Shown here: positions 14,865 through 24,215 of the stretch, in pieces | Numbering within the stretch: the stretch's first letter is position 1 | Layout of the letters: each line of letters opens with the position of its first letter | Assembly: GCF_000831645.3 (NCBI RefSeq) | Contig: NZ_CP012559.1 | Coordinates: forward strand, 1,798,001 to 1,862,000 | Direction: 5' to 3' | DNA length: 64,000 bases | From: Companilactobacillus heilongjiangensis | GTDB lineage: Bacteria; Bacillota; Bacilli; Lactobacillales; Lactobacillaceae | Program-made: the position numbers and the translations under genes | Notes under the pieces: generated by a model | The model's database searches: none | What the model was told of the DNA's origin: nothing | The model's input: only the letters and a program-made list of their open reading frames with translations

Positions 14865-17342
14865 TTAAATACTGTTAGTTAGAGTCCATTTAAGCGTGGT
14901 TGAATAATGACCATTTTCCGCGTATCGATCATGATTCATATTCAAAAGAATTCCGTGGTCGTCATCCCATGATATTGTATTGGAGCCATTAGCGATATCA
15001 CCCGAGTAAATCTTAGTATCCTCAGATGATAAGATACTTTCGTTATTAGATTTATCTTTAAAGACCAAAACATCATTAAGCGTTTTAGTCTTATCTGTTT
15101 CATCAGTCAAAGGAGCATCCATCGAAACCGACAAATCAGATGGTACGGCATCGGTTGGATAGCTTTCATTATCAATTGATATTGCAAAATCACTCTTACG
15201 ATGAACAATCCCTGCAGCATTGGAAGTAGTTCCAAAATCAATATCAGGAACCGTCATCTTCATATCAATTTTTGCCTGTTGTTGCCACACGTAAGTTTCC
15301 GTCTTTCCACCGGGATTAGCGTATAATTCCAGCAATTGATCCTGAGAATATAAATCTCCATTTGGTTCATGATCAGTCCCTGTTCCTACTGCTTGCCAAT
15401 ACGACCCAACCGCCTTATACGAACCGTCAGGATCAATTGGATCATTGATTATCGAACCCTTATCATGCGTTGTCAAACCTGTACCCAAAGGAATAACTGA
15501 ATTTGGTCCTAATTTTATTTTCCATAGATCAGTAGTATTGGCAAATGCTGAGGTCATTGTAGCATTAGATATATCAAAACCTGACAAATCTAATGAAGTT
15601 ATCTTGTTATCATTAAGAAACATATAATACATGGATGATACAGGTACGGCTGGGGTCCAGTTAGACATATCAGCACTAATAAGTTCCGGATCATTACCAA
15701 ACATCTCAAAAAGATTTAATTTTCCTACAATACTTTTAATTGACCACTTAGCTGTTGGGGCAGTAACTATATTTTTACAATCACTGAACATATATTGAAA
15801 AATCTGTCCTGAACTAACATTCCAATTTTTCAAAAAATCATAAGTCTCAAAATTTGTTCCTTTAAATGTTCCGTTAAAACTTTCTATATTTTTAGTATCC
15901 CAGTTTTCTATGTTAAAGTTTGAGAAATCTGAAACATTTGAATTCATAAATACATTTGTTAATTCAGTTAACCCGCTAATATTAAAATTGCCTTTTAATT
16001 GCTGCAATTTTTTTGTATTAGAAAACATATTATTCATATTTGTCAAACTGTCAGTATTGAAATGATTTAAATCTAAAATCACAAAACCTGTATTACTGAA
16101 CATTCCTGACATATTAGTTACTTTTGATGTATCAATATTTGAAATACCTAGTAAGGTTTTCTCATCCAAATTTAAATCTCCTCCAAACATACTCGACATG
16201 TTTGTAACATTGGAGGTGTCCCATCTGGTTAAATCTAGAGACTGTAAATTACTGCACCCATTAAAAAGAGAAGTCATATTAGCAACATTACTAACATCCC
16301 AGTTTTCTACCCCTGATAATGATGATAATAATGAATCCTGACTAAACATTATACTAATATCCGTTACTTTACTCATATTCATAGATCCTAAACCTTTTAT
16401 ATCATTCAAAGATTTACATCCACTAAACATATTTGAGGTATTGGCCAAACTGTCGGTATTCCAATGTGATACATCAATATTGGTCATTGCCGTATCCCTT
16501 GAAAACATCGCCATCATATCAACAACACTAGAAACATCCCAATTTGCTAGCTGTGTAAAGTCTGATATTCCAGAAGAATTAAACATTGAGGCCATACTTG
16601 TAACATTTGACGTATTCCAGTTTTCGAAATCACTAAAATTAAGCATTTCATCATTTAAAAACATGGAACCCATATTCGTAATATTTGATGTATCCCATTT
16701 TTCAATACCAGAAATAGATGATAATTGCTCATCATAAGCAAAAATATTATTAATAGTTATTGCATTTGATATATTCCAATTTCCCAATCCGCTTATAACT
16801 TTTAGATTATCATCATGTGCAAAAAAATTATCCAATCCTAAAACATACTTAACATCTAAATTTCCAACATCAATCTCCTCCACATTAGGCATATTTGAAA
16901 ACAAACCTGCGGAAGAATTATTAGCAACTATGCCCTTTCCAACGTAAACACTTGTTATATCATCAACAAAATTGTCCCAAGGAAGTCCTATGGGTTTTCC
17001 GCTCGGTAGAGTTTCAAATGGCTGTGTAATTCCTGATAGAGCACCATCATGAGTATAAATACTAAGTTTTCCACTCACATCAATATTCCAATCACAATTC
17101 CCCCAAGTCCCACTAGCAATATCAGTCGGATCGGCGGCATTAGTGGCAGCCAAAGGCATAATTGTACTAGTAGAATTATTATCATCAGTTACAATTTTGT
17201 TTTGACTAACCAAATCTTGAATATCATCTGCATGAGCGACTTGCATTGAAAATAACGGCGAAATGGCACTACAAAGAAAGACAATCAGCCTTAAAGCGTA
17301 TTGCATCGTTTTCTGTTTATGTTTCAACTTTGCTCCTGCCAT
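14865..17342 (-). CDS. Secreted BspA-type leucine-rich-repeat protein with WxL-like C-terminus, second copy
   Basis: Paralogue of the gene at 12134, about 825 residues. The signal peptide is YALRLIVFLCSAISPLFSMQVAHA and the mature start (DDIQDLVSQNKIV) is nearly the same. DUF285 repeats fill about residues 120-590, more diverged from the sister protein than the two ends are. The C-terminus again has VPDIDFGTTSNAAG and LKWTLTNSI. ATG at 17342 is preceded by AAGGGTGG at eight bases; GTG at 17354 overlaps that site. Conserved ends with a diverging middle suggest the repeats change faster than the export and wall-binding parts. It lies between mecA and spx. Confidence 0.85.
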   Translation of the reverse strand: MAGAKLKHKQKTMQYALRLIVFLCSAISPLFSMQVAHADDIQDLVSQNKIVTDDNNSTSTIMPLAATNAADPTDIASGTWGNCDWNIDVSGKLSIYTHDGALSGITQPFETLPSGKPIGLPWDNFVDDITSVYVGKGIVANNSSAGLFSNMPNVEEIDVGNLDVKYVLGLDNFFAHDDNLKVISGLGNWNISNAITINNIFAYDEQLSSISGIEKWDTSNITNMGSMFLNDEMLNFSDFENWNTSNVTSMASMFNSSGISDFTQLANWDVSSVVDMMAMFSRDTAMTNIDVSHWNTDSLANTSNMFSGCKSLNDIKGLGSMNMSKVTDISIMFSQDSLLSSLSGVENWDVSNVANMTSLFNGCSNLQSLDLTRWDTSNVTNMSSMFGGDLNLDEKTLLGISNIDTSKVTNMSGMFSNTGFVILDLNHFNTDSLTNMNNMFSNTKKLQQLKGNFNISGLTELTNVFMNSNVSDFSNFNIENWDTKNIESFNGTFKGTNFETYDFLKNWNVSSGQIFQYMFSDCKNIVTAPTAKWSIKSIVGKLNLFEMFGNDPELISADMSNWTPAVPVSSMYYMFLNDNKITSLDLSGFDISNATMTSAFANTTDLWKIKLGPNSVIPLGTGLTTHDKGSIINDPIDPDGSYKAVGSYWQAVGTGTDHEPNGDLYSQDQLLELYANPGGKTETYVWQQQAKIDMKMTVPDIDFGTTSNAAGIVHRKSDFAISIDNESYPTDAVPSDLSVSMDAPLTDETDKTKTLNDVLVFKDKSNNESILSSEDTKIYSGDIANGSNTISWDDDHGILLNMNHDRYAENGHYSTTLKWTLTNSI

Positions 17343-17473
17343 GATTATATCCACCCTTGTTAATTGATAACTTTTTAACTAAGTGAATCTTATCAAAATA
17401 TTCATATTATTTAATTTCATTTTATATAAAGCACTTTCTTCTAATATGAATCCCGGTATCATAGGGTTTAGAT

Positions 17474-17502
17474 AATACTCATCGCAGTAAAATATGAGTA
17501 TT
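17474..17502. promoter_or_regulatory. Inverted repeat upstream of the second BspA/WxL gene
   Basis: AATACTCA and TGAGTATT are perfect 8-base complements. Position, flanks and sequence match the repeat at 14738-14774, so the upstream regions were duplicated with the genes. Confidence 0.45.
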
Positions 17503-17607
17503 AACTCGTGAAATTTCTTGTTATTTTGCTTAAATTAGTCAAATCACAACGGTATACATGGTGTACATTGGTCTCTTTTTAAGACGTTTATATCCAAAAA
17601 AGTATTT

Positions 17608-17648
17608 TAAAGCAAAAAAAACCACCATACGTAAACGTATAGTGATCC
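17608..17648 (-). terminator. Terminator of spx
   Basis: On the minus strand CACTATACG pairs with CGTATGGTG (one wobble), with loop TTTA, followed by a T-run. It lies just after the spx stop. Confidence 0.78.
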
Positions 17649-17658
17649 CAGTTTTATT

Positions 17659-18057
17659 TTATAAGCCAGCCATTAATTGAGCCTTTTGAAGTTCCATAGT
17701 TCTAACGCTTCTAGGCAAGAATCTTCTGATTTCATCTTCGTTGAAACCTACTTGAAGACGTTTGTCATCCATGATGATTGGACGCTTCAAGAGACCTGGG
17801 TTTGTTTGAACTAAATCTAACAATTGATCAACTGTTAAATCGTCTAAATCAACCTTAAGGTTTTGGAATGCCTTTGAACGAGTAGAGATAATTTCCTCTG
17901 TTCCGTTTTCAGTCATTTGAAGTACTTGTTTGATTTCTTGCTTATTTAAAGGTTCAGAGTAAATGTTTCTTTCTTTGTAAGGAATGTCATGTTGTTCAAG
18001 CCAAGCCTTGGCTTTACGACATGAAGTGCAACTTGGAGATGTATAAATGGTTACCAT
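17659..18057 (-). CDS. spx: Transcriptional regulator Spx (ArsC/Spx family)
   Basis: Spx binds the alpha subunit of RNA polymerase and redirects transcription under thiol stress; its level is set by ClpXP with SpxH. The 132-residue protein starts [20 protein letters not shown], with the redox CxxC switch at Cys10-Cys13, and contains RSKAFQ and LLKRPII(M)[15 protein letters not shown], the family signature. GGAAAGGAGA precedes the ATG. It is followed by its own terminator. Having spx, spxH and mecA in one 11-kb stretch is consistent with the Bacillus gene order. Other Spx paralogues may exist elsewhere in the genome. Confidence 0.93.
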   Translation of the reverse strand: MVTIYTSPSCTSCRKAKAWLEQHDIPYKERNIYSEPLNKQEIKQVLQMTENGTEEIISTRSKAFQNLKVDLDDLTVDQLLDLVQTNPGLLKRPIIMDDKRLQVGFNEDEIRRFLPRSVRTMELQKAQLMAGL

Positions 18058-18315
18058 ATATAATCTCTCCTTTCCTGTGTAGTATCAAACTCTTTAAACA
18101 CATAAATATTGTAACTTACTACCATAATAAAATCTATACCTTTTCAATAAAAAGTTACGAATATTTGTTCGAAATTTGTTTACTTGTGAAAACATGCACC
18201 CGACAAATAGCCCTTTATGTAAAGTGTTCACAAATTACATAAATAATAAATTATTTTTAGCATTAGTTAAACTTTATATGACTTTCATTGTAAACTAATC
18301 ACTGTGAGACTGCGA
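18058..18315. other. AT-rich intergenic region upstream of spx
   Basis: No reading frame of interest. It holds the spx promoter region and the 3' end of the hydrolase gene's upstream neighbour space. I see no clear hairpin or repeat. Confidence 0.4.
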
Positions 18316-19041
18316 TTAGAGATCTACTTCTAGCCCTTCGAATGCATGAACGACGGGAACATCGCCAGCATACTTTTGTGATTGGCTTAACATAGTTTCC
18401 AAATCGACTGTTTGTGGCAAGTGGCTGATCATCAAGCGCTTAACTTTAGCGTCTTTAGCCAACGTTCCGGCTTCTTTAGTATTCAGATGAGCCTTTCTAC
18501 CAGTAACATTTTCTGGGAAATTAGTATCAGCAATCAACAAATCAGCATCTTTGGCAAAATCGACTAAACCGTCGAAGTAAGTTGTATCCGCTGTATAAAC
18601 GAGCACCTTACCTTCTTTGTCAGTGATACGCATTGCATATGCTGGGACGGGATGAACGGTTCTGAGAAATTCAAATTTCAAGTCGCCAATCTCAGTTGGT
18701 TCGTAGTCGTTGTAGGCGATTCCCTTCGTTGCATTTTCCACTGTCAGTTGTGCATAGTTGACAAAATCCTGTGTATGACCATAAATAGGAAGTAGATTTT
18801 CTTTTTTAGCGGCCAGCCATTCGTACTGCAAAACACCGACATCTGCTGTATGATCATGGTGATAGTGTGAAAGAACCACAGCATCTAAATCAGTTGGTTT
18901 CATATACTTTGATAGAGCATTCAAAACGCCACTACCACAGTCGATCAACAATTTCTTGCCGTCAGCCTGTAACAAGTAACCAGACGTTCCGATTCCATCA
19001 TGGGGATACCCACCATAAAAGCCTAATACTGTAACTAACAT
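18316..19041 (-). CDS. Metallo-beta-lactamase-fold hydrolase (RNase Z-like, YhfI type)
   Basis: A 241-residue cytoplasmic hydrolase of the MBL fold. The metal site HYHHDHTADVG (residues about 59-69) is intact, with later ligands in TVHPVPAYAM (about 133), ADTTYFDG (about 157) and SHLPQT (about 212). LGTSG-type beginning (GFYGGYPHDGIGTSGYLL) is as in YhfI-like proteins. It could act on phosphodiesters or cyclic nucleotides; the substrate is not known from the sequence. It is divergent from the small gene at 19087. Confidence 0.85.
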   Translation of the reverse strand: MLVTVLGFYGGYPHDGIGTSGYLLQADGKKLLIDCGSGVLNALSKYMKPTDLDAVVLSHYHHDHTADVGVLQYEWLAAKKENLLPIYGHTQDFVNYAQLTVENATKGIAYNDYEPTEIGDLKFEFLRTVHPVPAYAMRITDKEGKVLVYTADTTYFDGLVDFAKDADLLIADTNFPENVTGRKAHLNTKEAGTLAKDAKVKRLMISHLPQTVDLETMLSQSQKYAGDVPVVHAFEGLEVDL

Positions 19042-19086
19042 AGAAAACCTCCATAAAAAATTTAAGTTGAAAGGATTTCAATAATT

Positions 19087-19539
19087 ATGAACATAACATT
19101 AAAGCTAGGCACATATAATTTTTTAAAGAGTCAGCTAACATCTGCTGATACTTTATTAAAACCCTTATTTCATGCTAATGCGGACCACCTTTTAATAAAA
19201 AAGTTATCGACATTTGCACAATATCGCAGTATCAATGGGGTTTACGAACCTATGAACAATTTGTATTCCTTGACTTATTTGAAATTAAACGCTGATCAAG
19301 CCAAATTATTCGAAGATAAGCTCTTTGGTACCCACCAATACTCCTTTAATTCTAACGCAACTGCTACCTTGCAAAAAAGGGAAAGTCCACGAGAATATTT
19401 AATTATTCGGACATTCTCTGAAACCAGCCAGATTAAAGCTTGGCAGCTCATGCTTCAAGAAGAGATTCAAAAACAAATTCAAGGCACTACTGAAGAGGAC
19501 TTTGGTTTCTTCTCCAAAGCTTACTCACTTGCTGATTAG
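19087..19539 (+). CDS. Hypothetical cytoplasmic protein, 150 residues
   Basis: I do not recognise a family. The protein is soluble with no signal peptide, cysteines or catalytic motif. It has a mixed charged composition, with YNFLKSQLTSADTLLKPLF at the start and a helical segment QIKAWQLMLQEEIQKQIQG near the end. The upstream AAAGGA lies about 12 bases before the ATG, which is long but usable. Repeat copy 7 begins 16 bases after the stop with no terminator between, so the repeat is probably in the 3' end of this transcript. Confidence 0.65.
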   Translation: MNITLKLGTYNFLKSQLTSADTLLKPLFHANADHLLIKKLSTFAQYRSINGVYEPMNNLYSLTYLKLNADQAKLFEDKLFGTHQYSFNSNATATLQKRESPREYLIIRTFSETSQIKAWQLMLQEEIQKQIQGTTEEDFGFFSKAYSLAD

Positions 19540-19554
19540 GTTGTATTGACATCT

Positions 19555-19735
19555 GCCGCCTCCGATTGCCAGAGTTTTTCGCCTGCTGTGGGGCCGGTTC
19601 GAGCCATAGTACGGTCTCGAACCTCGATTTTGAACTTCGCCATGGACCTTTGCGAATTTCAAAATCGTCCCCTAAAATAAGGACTTCGTCCTTATTTTAG
19701 TTTCACTGCGGGCGAAAACTCTGGCAATCGGAGGC
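19555..19735 (-). repeat. Cloverleaf repeat, copy 7
   Basis: Arms CGATTGCCAGAGTTTTTCGCC-type: left and right strands are complementary over about 20 bases with one extra T. The first hairpin is a perfect 13-bp stem CTAAAATAAGGAC with GTCCTTATTTTAG, quite unlike other copies in sequence, which shows the fold is conserved rather than the bases. Confidence 0.85.
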
Positions 19736-19989
19736 TATTTTATTTAAAAATTTAGTTGGTTGAAACCAGTAACTAATCTTCTAGAGTATTGCGCTACTTG
19801 TTTTAGAATTTGTTTGATATTCCCTTTTACCTAATATATTGATACTGATTTTAGTATTTTCTATCCTTTAATCCAGTCATATTACATTACGTAAAATAAT
19901 AATAAAGACAAAAGCGTTGGATCAATTCGATTATAATTTAAAAACACTGCGGAAATAAAACAGACATTCAAACTAACCGAGTAACTAGA

Positions 19990-20171
19990 GCCGGAGGGTG
20001 ACGGGAAAAATGCAGTCTGCCATGAAGGTGGCGTTAGAGCTTTAGCTCTTACACCACGGACGACTTTGGAGACTTGCCGAACTATGGCAAGGCTTCAAAT
20101 CGAGGCCCGAGACATTGGCTCGGACCGGTCCACATGGCAGAACTGCATTTTTCCCGTCACCCGCAGGCGGC
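19990..20171 (+). repeat. Cloverleaf repeat, copy 8
   Basis: Outer arms GGTGACGGGAAAAATGCAGT and ACTGCATTTTTCCCGTCACC are perfect complements. First hairpin TTAGAGCT with AGCTCTTA; middle hairpin TTTGGAGACTTGCC with GGCAAGGCTTCAAA. It forms a facing pair with copy 7 around a 254-bp AT-rich spacer. The GGCGGC end is 20 bases from the bceB stop. Confidence 0.85.
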
Positions 20172-20190
20172 ATATTTCAATAAATCCAAA

Positions 20191-22191
20191 TCATAGTTTG
20201 AATTTCTGTTTAACACACCGCCATGAAACTTTAAAGCTGATAATTCCAAATAATCCATAAAGTACAATGTAGCCACCATAAATTAAGATAATGTTCTTAG
20301 ATATATGGCGTCCAAAATCAAACATCGCAATGGCCGCAAAGGACTGCACTAACGCAAACACAATTGGTATCAAGAACGTCAAGGTATTTTCACGTCGGAT
20401 AATCCCCTTGATCTCACTTTCTTCAACACCGATTTTTTGCAACGTCCTTAATTGGCTTGACTGATAATCATCACGCAATAAAATTCGTAACGTTAACACG
20501 CTTCCCAGTGCAACTAACAAGGCCACACTGAACAGTGCCACGATGAAGAGATAGAATCCTCCACCTTGTTTGAAATGCTTTTTAATACTGCCTTGTCGTA
20601 AGAATCCAGATTGAGTATAGATTGCGGTCTCATACTTATTGGGTTCTTTTTTCATGACTTCGATTGAAGAATCTGCCAATGACGACCTGAATTTAACCCT
20701 CATATAATAAGCATCGCGATAACTATCCAATTTCTGTAATTGCGAACGTTTCAGGCGGTCACCTTTTTTGAAATCCCAACCGTAGAATGTATCTTTGACC
20801 TCGCTCGGCATCTTTTGATAATAGCTATTAGGCACGATCATCATGGGGCCAAAATGCATCGAACTTCCATATGGGAACGAATTTCCCTGCTTGGCAGTCT
20901 GAATCATTGGCGCACCTTTGACCTCGATATTGTGCTCATCGGACTTGTTTCTATACATAATTGAAGAGCTGTAATCAATCTTCAAAAATTGGTGAGCATT
21001 GATTTTGGAATTATTTTTTCGCATTCTTTTTGGCAAAGATTTGTAATCTGAATACGACATAAACGTCATTGGTTGGCGAATGTACGACTCACTGGACTTG
21101 TTATAGTAAGAAACCAGATTTATCTTAACGTCCGTCTTGTAACTACCCCTAATTTTGGCGTCATTTTTTTTGAGTTCATGACGAATAACATTGACAGTAT
21201 CCTTGTTGGCAGCCAATTCGAACGGATAAGCGCTGTTGTAATTTTGATGAACAGCTTGATAACCGAAGTAACAAAACGTCAATAATGCCAAGGCCAAAGC
21301 TGACAATTCGGTAACGAACCAGAGGATAGAAATATTTTGAAAGAGTCGTTCTTTCATATATTTGAACGAGAAAATATTGATACCTGAATATGAAACTGAG
21401 TGAATTTTCTCCATAATATTTAAAATTGTGGGCAGAAAACCGAAGTAAACCAGATACGTTCCAAAAATATCGGAGCCCAAAATATAGACAATTTCTGTCA
21501 GTGGCTTGGATGAATAACTGATTGTCCGCATATTTTTGAACAGATAAAATGTTGCAATTTCGGCAGTAATTAGTAAGACAACTCCAAAAAGTCCCGCAGG
21601 AACACGTAGCCACCAACGAGTTTTGACAATCGTCCGGCGTTCTTTCTTTTTCAAAATTCGATATGTTTTAATAGCATTGATAATGCTCAACGTCAGCGTT
21701 GTCCAGACAAATGTCGCGATTAACAATTGAATATTATTCATCCCAATGTGCATCACGAAATCAAAATGCATCTGCATCAAATAGACTAATAGCATTCCCA
21801 TAAATTTCTGAAAAATCACCATAAATGTCAGTCCGATAATCCAGGCTACCGCTTGAACGATAGTCGTCTGCAGAAAGCTGATCATAATGATTGTCCAGCG
21901 TTGCATACCTAGCTTTTCAAATGTCAGAAACTCATTTCGCTGCTGTTTAACGAAGAATCCTCCGACGTACGCCATATATACGAATGCACAGAAACCGAAA
22001 ATACTGCTCATAATGATTGCAACATCAAAAATCAGCGAATTCCACCACCGCAAAGCATAGTGAACCGACGGATTATCGCCCATCGACAGCAGGATTCCGA
22101 AAACTCCAATTGCGAAACTGCAGGCTAAAATATAAATTAGATAACTGTCGCGCATATTGGACAGACTTCGTTTAATTATTTTGCGATACAT
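20191..22191 (-). CDS. BceB-type ABC transporter permease
   Basis: Large permease of a peptide-sensing and detoxification ABC transporter (BceAB/VraE class). The 666-residue protein starts MYRKIIKRSLSNMRDSYLIY and has ten likely membrane helices: four to five near the N-terminus, a large extracellular domain (about residues 320-560), and a C-terminal FtsX-like block with LRTLQKIGVEESEIKGIIRRE. ATG at 22191 is preceded by GGAGGGG. It overlaps the ATPase gene's end by 20 bases. The partner kinase and regulator are divergently encoded at 23532-25208. Resistance to bacitracin-like or other cell-wall peptides is likely; the actual ligand is unknown. Confidence 0.88.
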   Translation of the reverse strand: MYRKIIKRSLSNMRDSYLIYILACSFAIGVFGILLSMGDNPSVHYALRWWNSLIFDVAIIMSSIFGFCAFVYMAYVGGFFVKQQRNEFLTFEKLGMQRWTIIMISFLQTTIVQAVAWIIGLTFMVIFQKFMGMLLVYLMQMHFDFVMHIGMNNIQLLIATFVWTTLTLSIINAIKTYRILKKKERRTIVKTRWWLRVPAGLFGVVLLITAEIATFYLFKNMRTISYSSKPLTEIVYILGSDIFGTYLVYFGFLPTILNIMEKIHSVSYSGINIFSFKYMKERLFQNISILWFVTELSALALALLTFCYFGYQAVHQNYNSAYPFELAANKDTVNVIRHELKKNDAKIRGSYKTDVKINLVSYYNKSSESYIRQPMTFMSYSDYKSLPKRMRKNNSKINAHQFLKIDYSSSIMYRNKSDEHNIEVKGAPMIQTAKQGNSFPYGSSMHFGPMMIVPNSYYQKMPSEVKDTFYGWDFKKGDRLKRSQLQKLDSYRDAYYMRVKFRSSLADSSIEVMKKEPNKYETAIYTQSGFLRQGSIKKHFKQGGGFYLFIVALFSVALLVALGSVLTLRILLRDDYQSSQLRTLQKIGVEESEIKGIIRRENTLTFLIPIVFALVQSFAAIAMFDFGRHISKNIILIYGGYIVLYGLFGIISFKVSWRCVKQKFKL

Positions 22192-22942
22192 TGAAATAAT
22201 CCCCTCCGCCAATAGTCCGTTGCATGTTGATAATTTGCTCAAAGAATTTGTCACGGTTGCCCGGATTAACAATCTCTGAGAAAATCACCCCATCTTTAAT
22301 AAAGACAACTCGACTGCAATAACTAGCCGTAAAAGCATCATGTGTTGCCATCAAAATAGTCGTCTTTTCTTTCTCATTGACCATCTGCATATAGTTCAAC
22401 AAAATCGTCGCTGACTTCGAATCCAACGAACCCGTAGGCTCATCCGCAAACAAAATCTCGGGACGATTAATCAAAGCACGCGCTGCCGCAACAATCTGCC
22501 TTTGACCAAGCGACAACTCATCCACCGCCCGATCGGACAGATTTTCAATATTGAGCAGTTGCATCATATATTTAAATCTCTCTTCAATTAATCGTTTATT
22601 GGAACGATTCAAAGCTAGTGGCAGAATAACATTTTCTTTAACGTTCAAAGAATCGAGCAATTCAAAACTTTGATAAATAAAGCCCATTTTATTACGACGA
22701 TATTTAGCTTGGTCACGATCATGTAATTGTGTTAAATCCATGCCATCAATAATGATTTGTCCGTGATCAGGACGTTCATTAGTTGAAATCATATTCAACA
22801 AAGTGGTTTTCCCAGCCCCTGAGGGACCCATGATACCAAAGAATTCGCCATGTTCAACTTCAACACTGATATCCTTAATAGCATGCACAGCGTTTCTTTT
22901 TTTACCGAAATCTTTTGAAATATTTTTTACAGCAATTTGCAT
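22172..22942 (-). CDS. BceA-type ABC transporter ATP-binding protein
   Basis: ATPase of the peptide-resistance transporter, 256 residues. Walker A is GPSGAGKTTL (about residues 39-48), the signature is LSLGQRQIVAAARAL, and Walker B is EILFADEPTGSLDSKSA. This is the MacB/LolD-like ATPase group that pairs with FtsX permeases. It is the first gene of the pair. The minimal cloverleaf repeat copy 9 sits 22 bases upstream of the ATG, so the promoter must lie in or beyond it. Confidence 0.93.
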   Translation of the reverse strand: MQIAVKNISKDFGKKRNAVHAIKDISVEVEHGEFFGIMGPSGAGKTTLLNMISTNERPDHGQIIIDGMDLTQLHDRDQAKYRRNKMGFIYQSFELLDSLNVKENVILPLALNRSNKRLIEERFKYMMQLLNIENLSDRAVDELSLGQRQIVAAARALINRPEILFADEPTGSLDSKSATILLNYMQMVNEKEKTTILMATHDAFTASYCSRVVFIKDGVIFSEIVNPGNRDKFFEQIINMQRTIGGGDYFNVSQNN

Positions 22943-22963
22943 AAATAATTACCTTCTTGGGTA

Positions 22964-23066
22964 GCCGCCGGAGGCAGTGAGCGAGTGACGAAGTCTGCCA
23001 TGGGACCGGTTCGAGCCAAAGTACGGTCTTGAGCCTCGCTGTCTTCATCACTCACTACCCCCGGCT
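22964..23066 (-). repeat. Cloverleaf repeat, copy 9 (minimal, two hairpins deleted)
   Basis: Only 103 bp. Arms GGCAGTGAGCGAGTGACGAAG and CTTCATCACTCACTACCCC still pair imperfectly and the GGTTCGAG hairpin is kept, but the first and second internal hairpins are missing. It shows a natural internal deletion that leaves the outer stem. Confidence 0.72.
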
Positions 23067-23263
23067 AGGATATTTTTAGTTTACATTTAATTTTTTGATA
23101 TTGAGTATTGTTATTAAAATCAATACATTAAATATTTAAACGTGAGAGTATTCTGAAACTTTTCAAATTATTATGGAAATGAAGTTATATCCATAAACCA
23201 AATCAAAGAATCAGCTATAATAACAACTATATTACTAACAACAATCAATCCAAAAATGCATGA

Positions 23264-23449
23264 GCTGGAGGTTGTCGGGGAAAATGCAGTCTGCCATGGA
23301 GGTGGCGTTATGGCTTTAGCCATTACACCACAGGGCGAGTTTTGAAATTCGCAAACTGTGCGAAGTTCAAAATCGAGGTTCGAGACCGCACTTCGGCTCG
23401 GACCGGTCCTCATGGCAGAACTGCATTTTCCCCGACAGCCGGAAGCGGC
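23264..23449 (+). repeat. Cloverleaf repeat, copy 10
   Basis: Arms GTTGTCGGGGAAAATGCAGT and ACTGCATTTTCCCCGACAGC pair with one mismatch, and the stem continues through CTGCCATG with CATGGCAG. First hairpin TTATGGCT with AGCCATTA; middle TTTTGAAATTCGC with GCGAAGTTCAAAA-type pairing. The GCGGC end faces the response regulator gene. Confidence 0.85.
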
Positions 23450-23531
23450 AGCGGAAGAATCTACATTTTTACAATGATTATTGTTATCATACTATATAGT
23501 GTCTTTATTCTAGCACGGAGGGAATTTTATA

Positions 23532-24206
23532 ATGGCTAAAATTATGATTATTGAAGATGATCCATCTATCTCCCAACTAATCAGTGAAAATCTTGAAAAG
23601 TGGCAAATGAATTCTTATATTACCAAAGACTTTAATAATATCATGGATCAGTTTAACGAATACAAACCTGACTTGGTATTGCTCGACATCAATCTTCCCG
23701 TTTATGACGGCTACTATTGGAATCAAGAAATCCGCAAGGTTTCCAAAACTCCGATTATTATTATCTCATCTCGTAATTCTAACATGGACCAAATCATGTC
23801 AATGAACATGGGCGCTGACGATTTTGTGGAAAAGCCTTTCTCAATTGATATCTTGATTGCTAAAATCAACGCCCTTTTGCGCCGGACATATGACTTTACC
23901 AAGAGTACCAGCGATGTAATTGAACACAATGGTCTCAAACTCAACCTTTCGAGCGGCTCGGTGGAAATCGCTGATAACAAAATTGACTTGTCTAAAAATG
24001 AGTACAAATTGTTGCAACGGCTTTTGAAGGACCAAGGCAAAATTGTCACACGTGAGCAACTTTTGAATTTTATGTGGGATGACGAGCGTTTCGTTGATGA
24101 CAACACTTTGACCGTTAACATCAATCGTCTCCGTGGAAAAATCGAAAAGTTTGGCTTGAAGAATTATATTGTTACTAAAGTTGGACAAGGATACATCATT
24201 CCCTAG
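23532..24206 (+). CDS. BceR-type response regulator (OmpR family)
   Basis: DNA-binding response regulator, 224 residues. The receiver domain (about 1-120) has the acidic DD pair in IIEDDPSIS, the phospho-acceptor Asp in DLVLLDINLPVYDG and Lys in VEKPF. A winged-helix OmpR domain follows, ending VDDNTLTVNINRLRGKIEKFG...VTKVGQGYII. GGAGGG precedes the ATG and a TATACT-like -10 lies about 30 bases further up. With the downstream kinase it probably controls the divergent BceAB-type transporter. Confidence 0.9.
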   Translation: MAKIMIIEDDPSISQLISENLEKWQMNSYITKDFNNIMDQFNEYKPDLVLLDINLPVYDGYYWNQEIRKVSKTPIIIISSRNSNMDQIMSMNMGADDFVEKPFSIDILIAKINALLRRTYDFTKSTSDVIEHNGLKLNLSSGSVEIADNKIDLSKNEYKLLQRLLKDQGKIVTREQLLNFMWDDERFVDDNTLTVNINRLRGKIEKFGLKNYIVTKVGQGYIIP

Positions 24207-24215
24207 AGGTGAAAT

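Noticed and set aside
12134-17342. Sortase-anchored (LPXTG) surface proteins
   Set aside because: Neither protein has an LPXTG-helix-basic tail; both end in a WxL-type motif.
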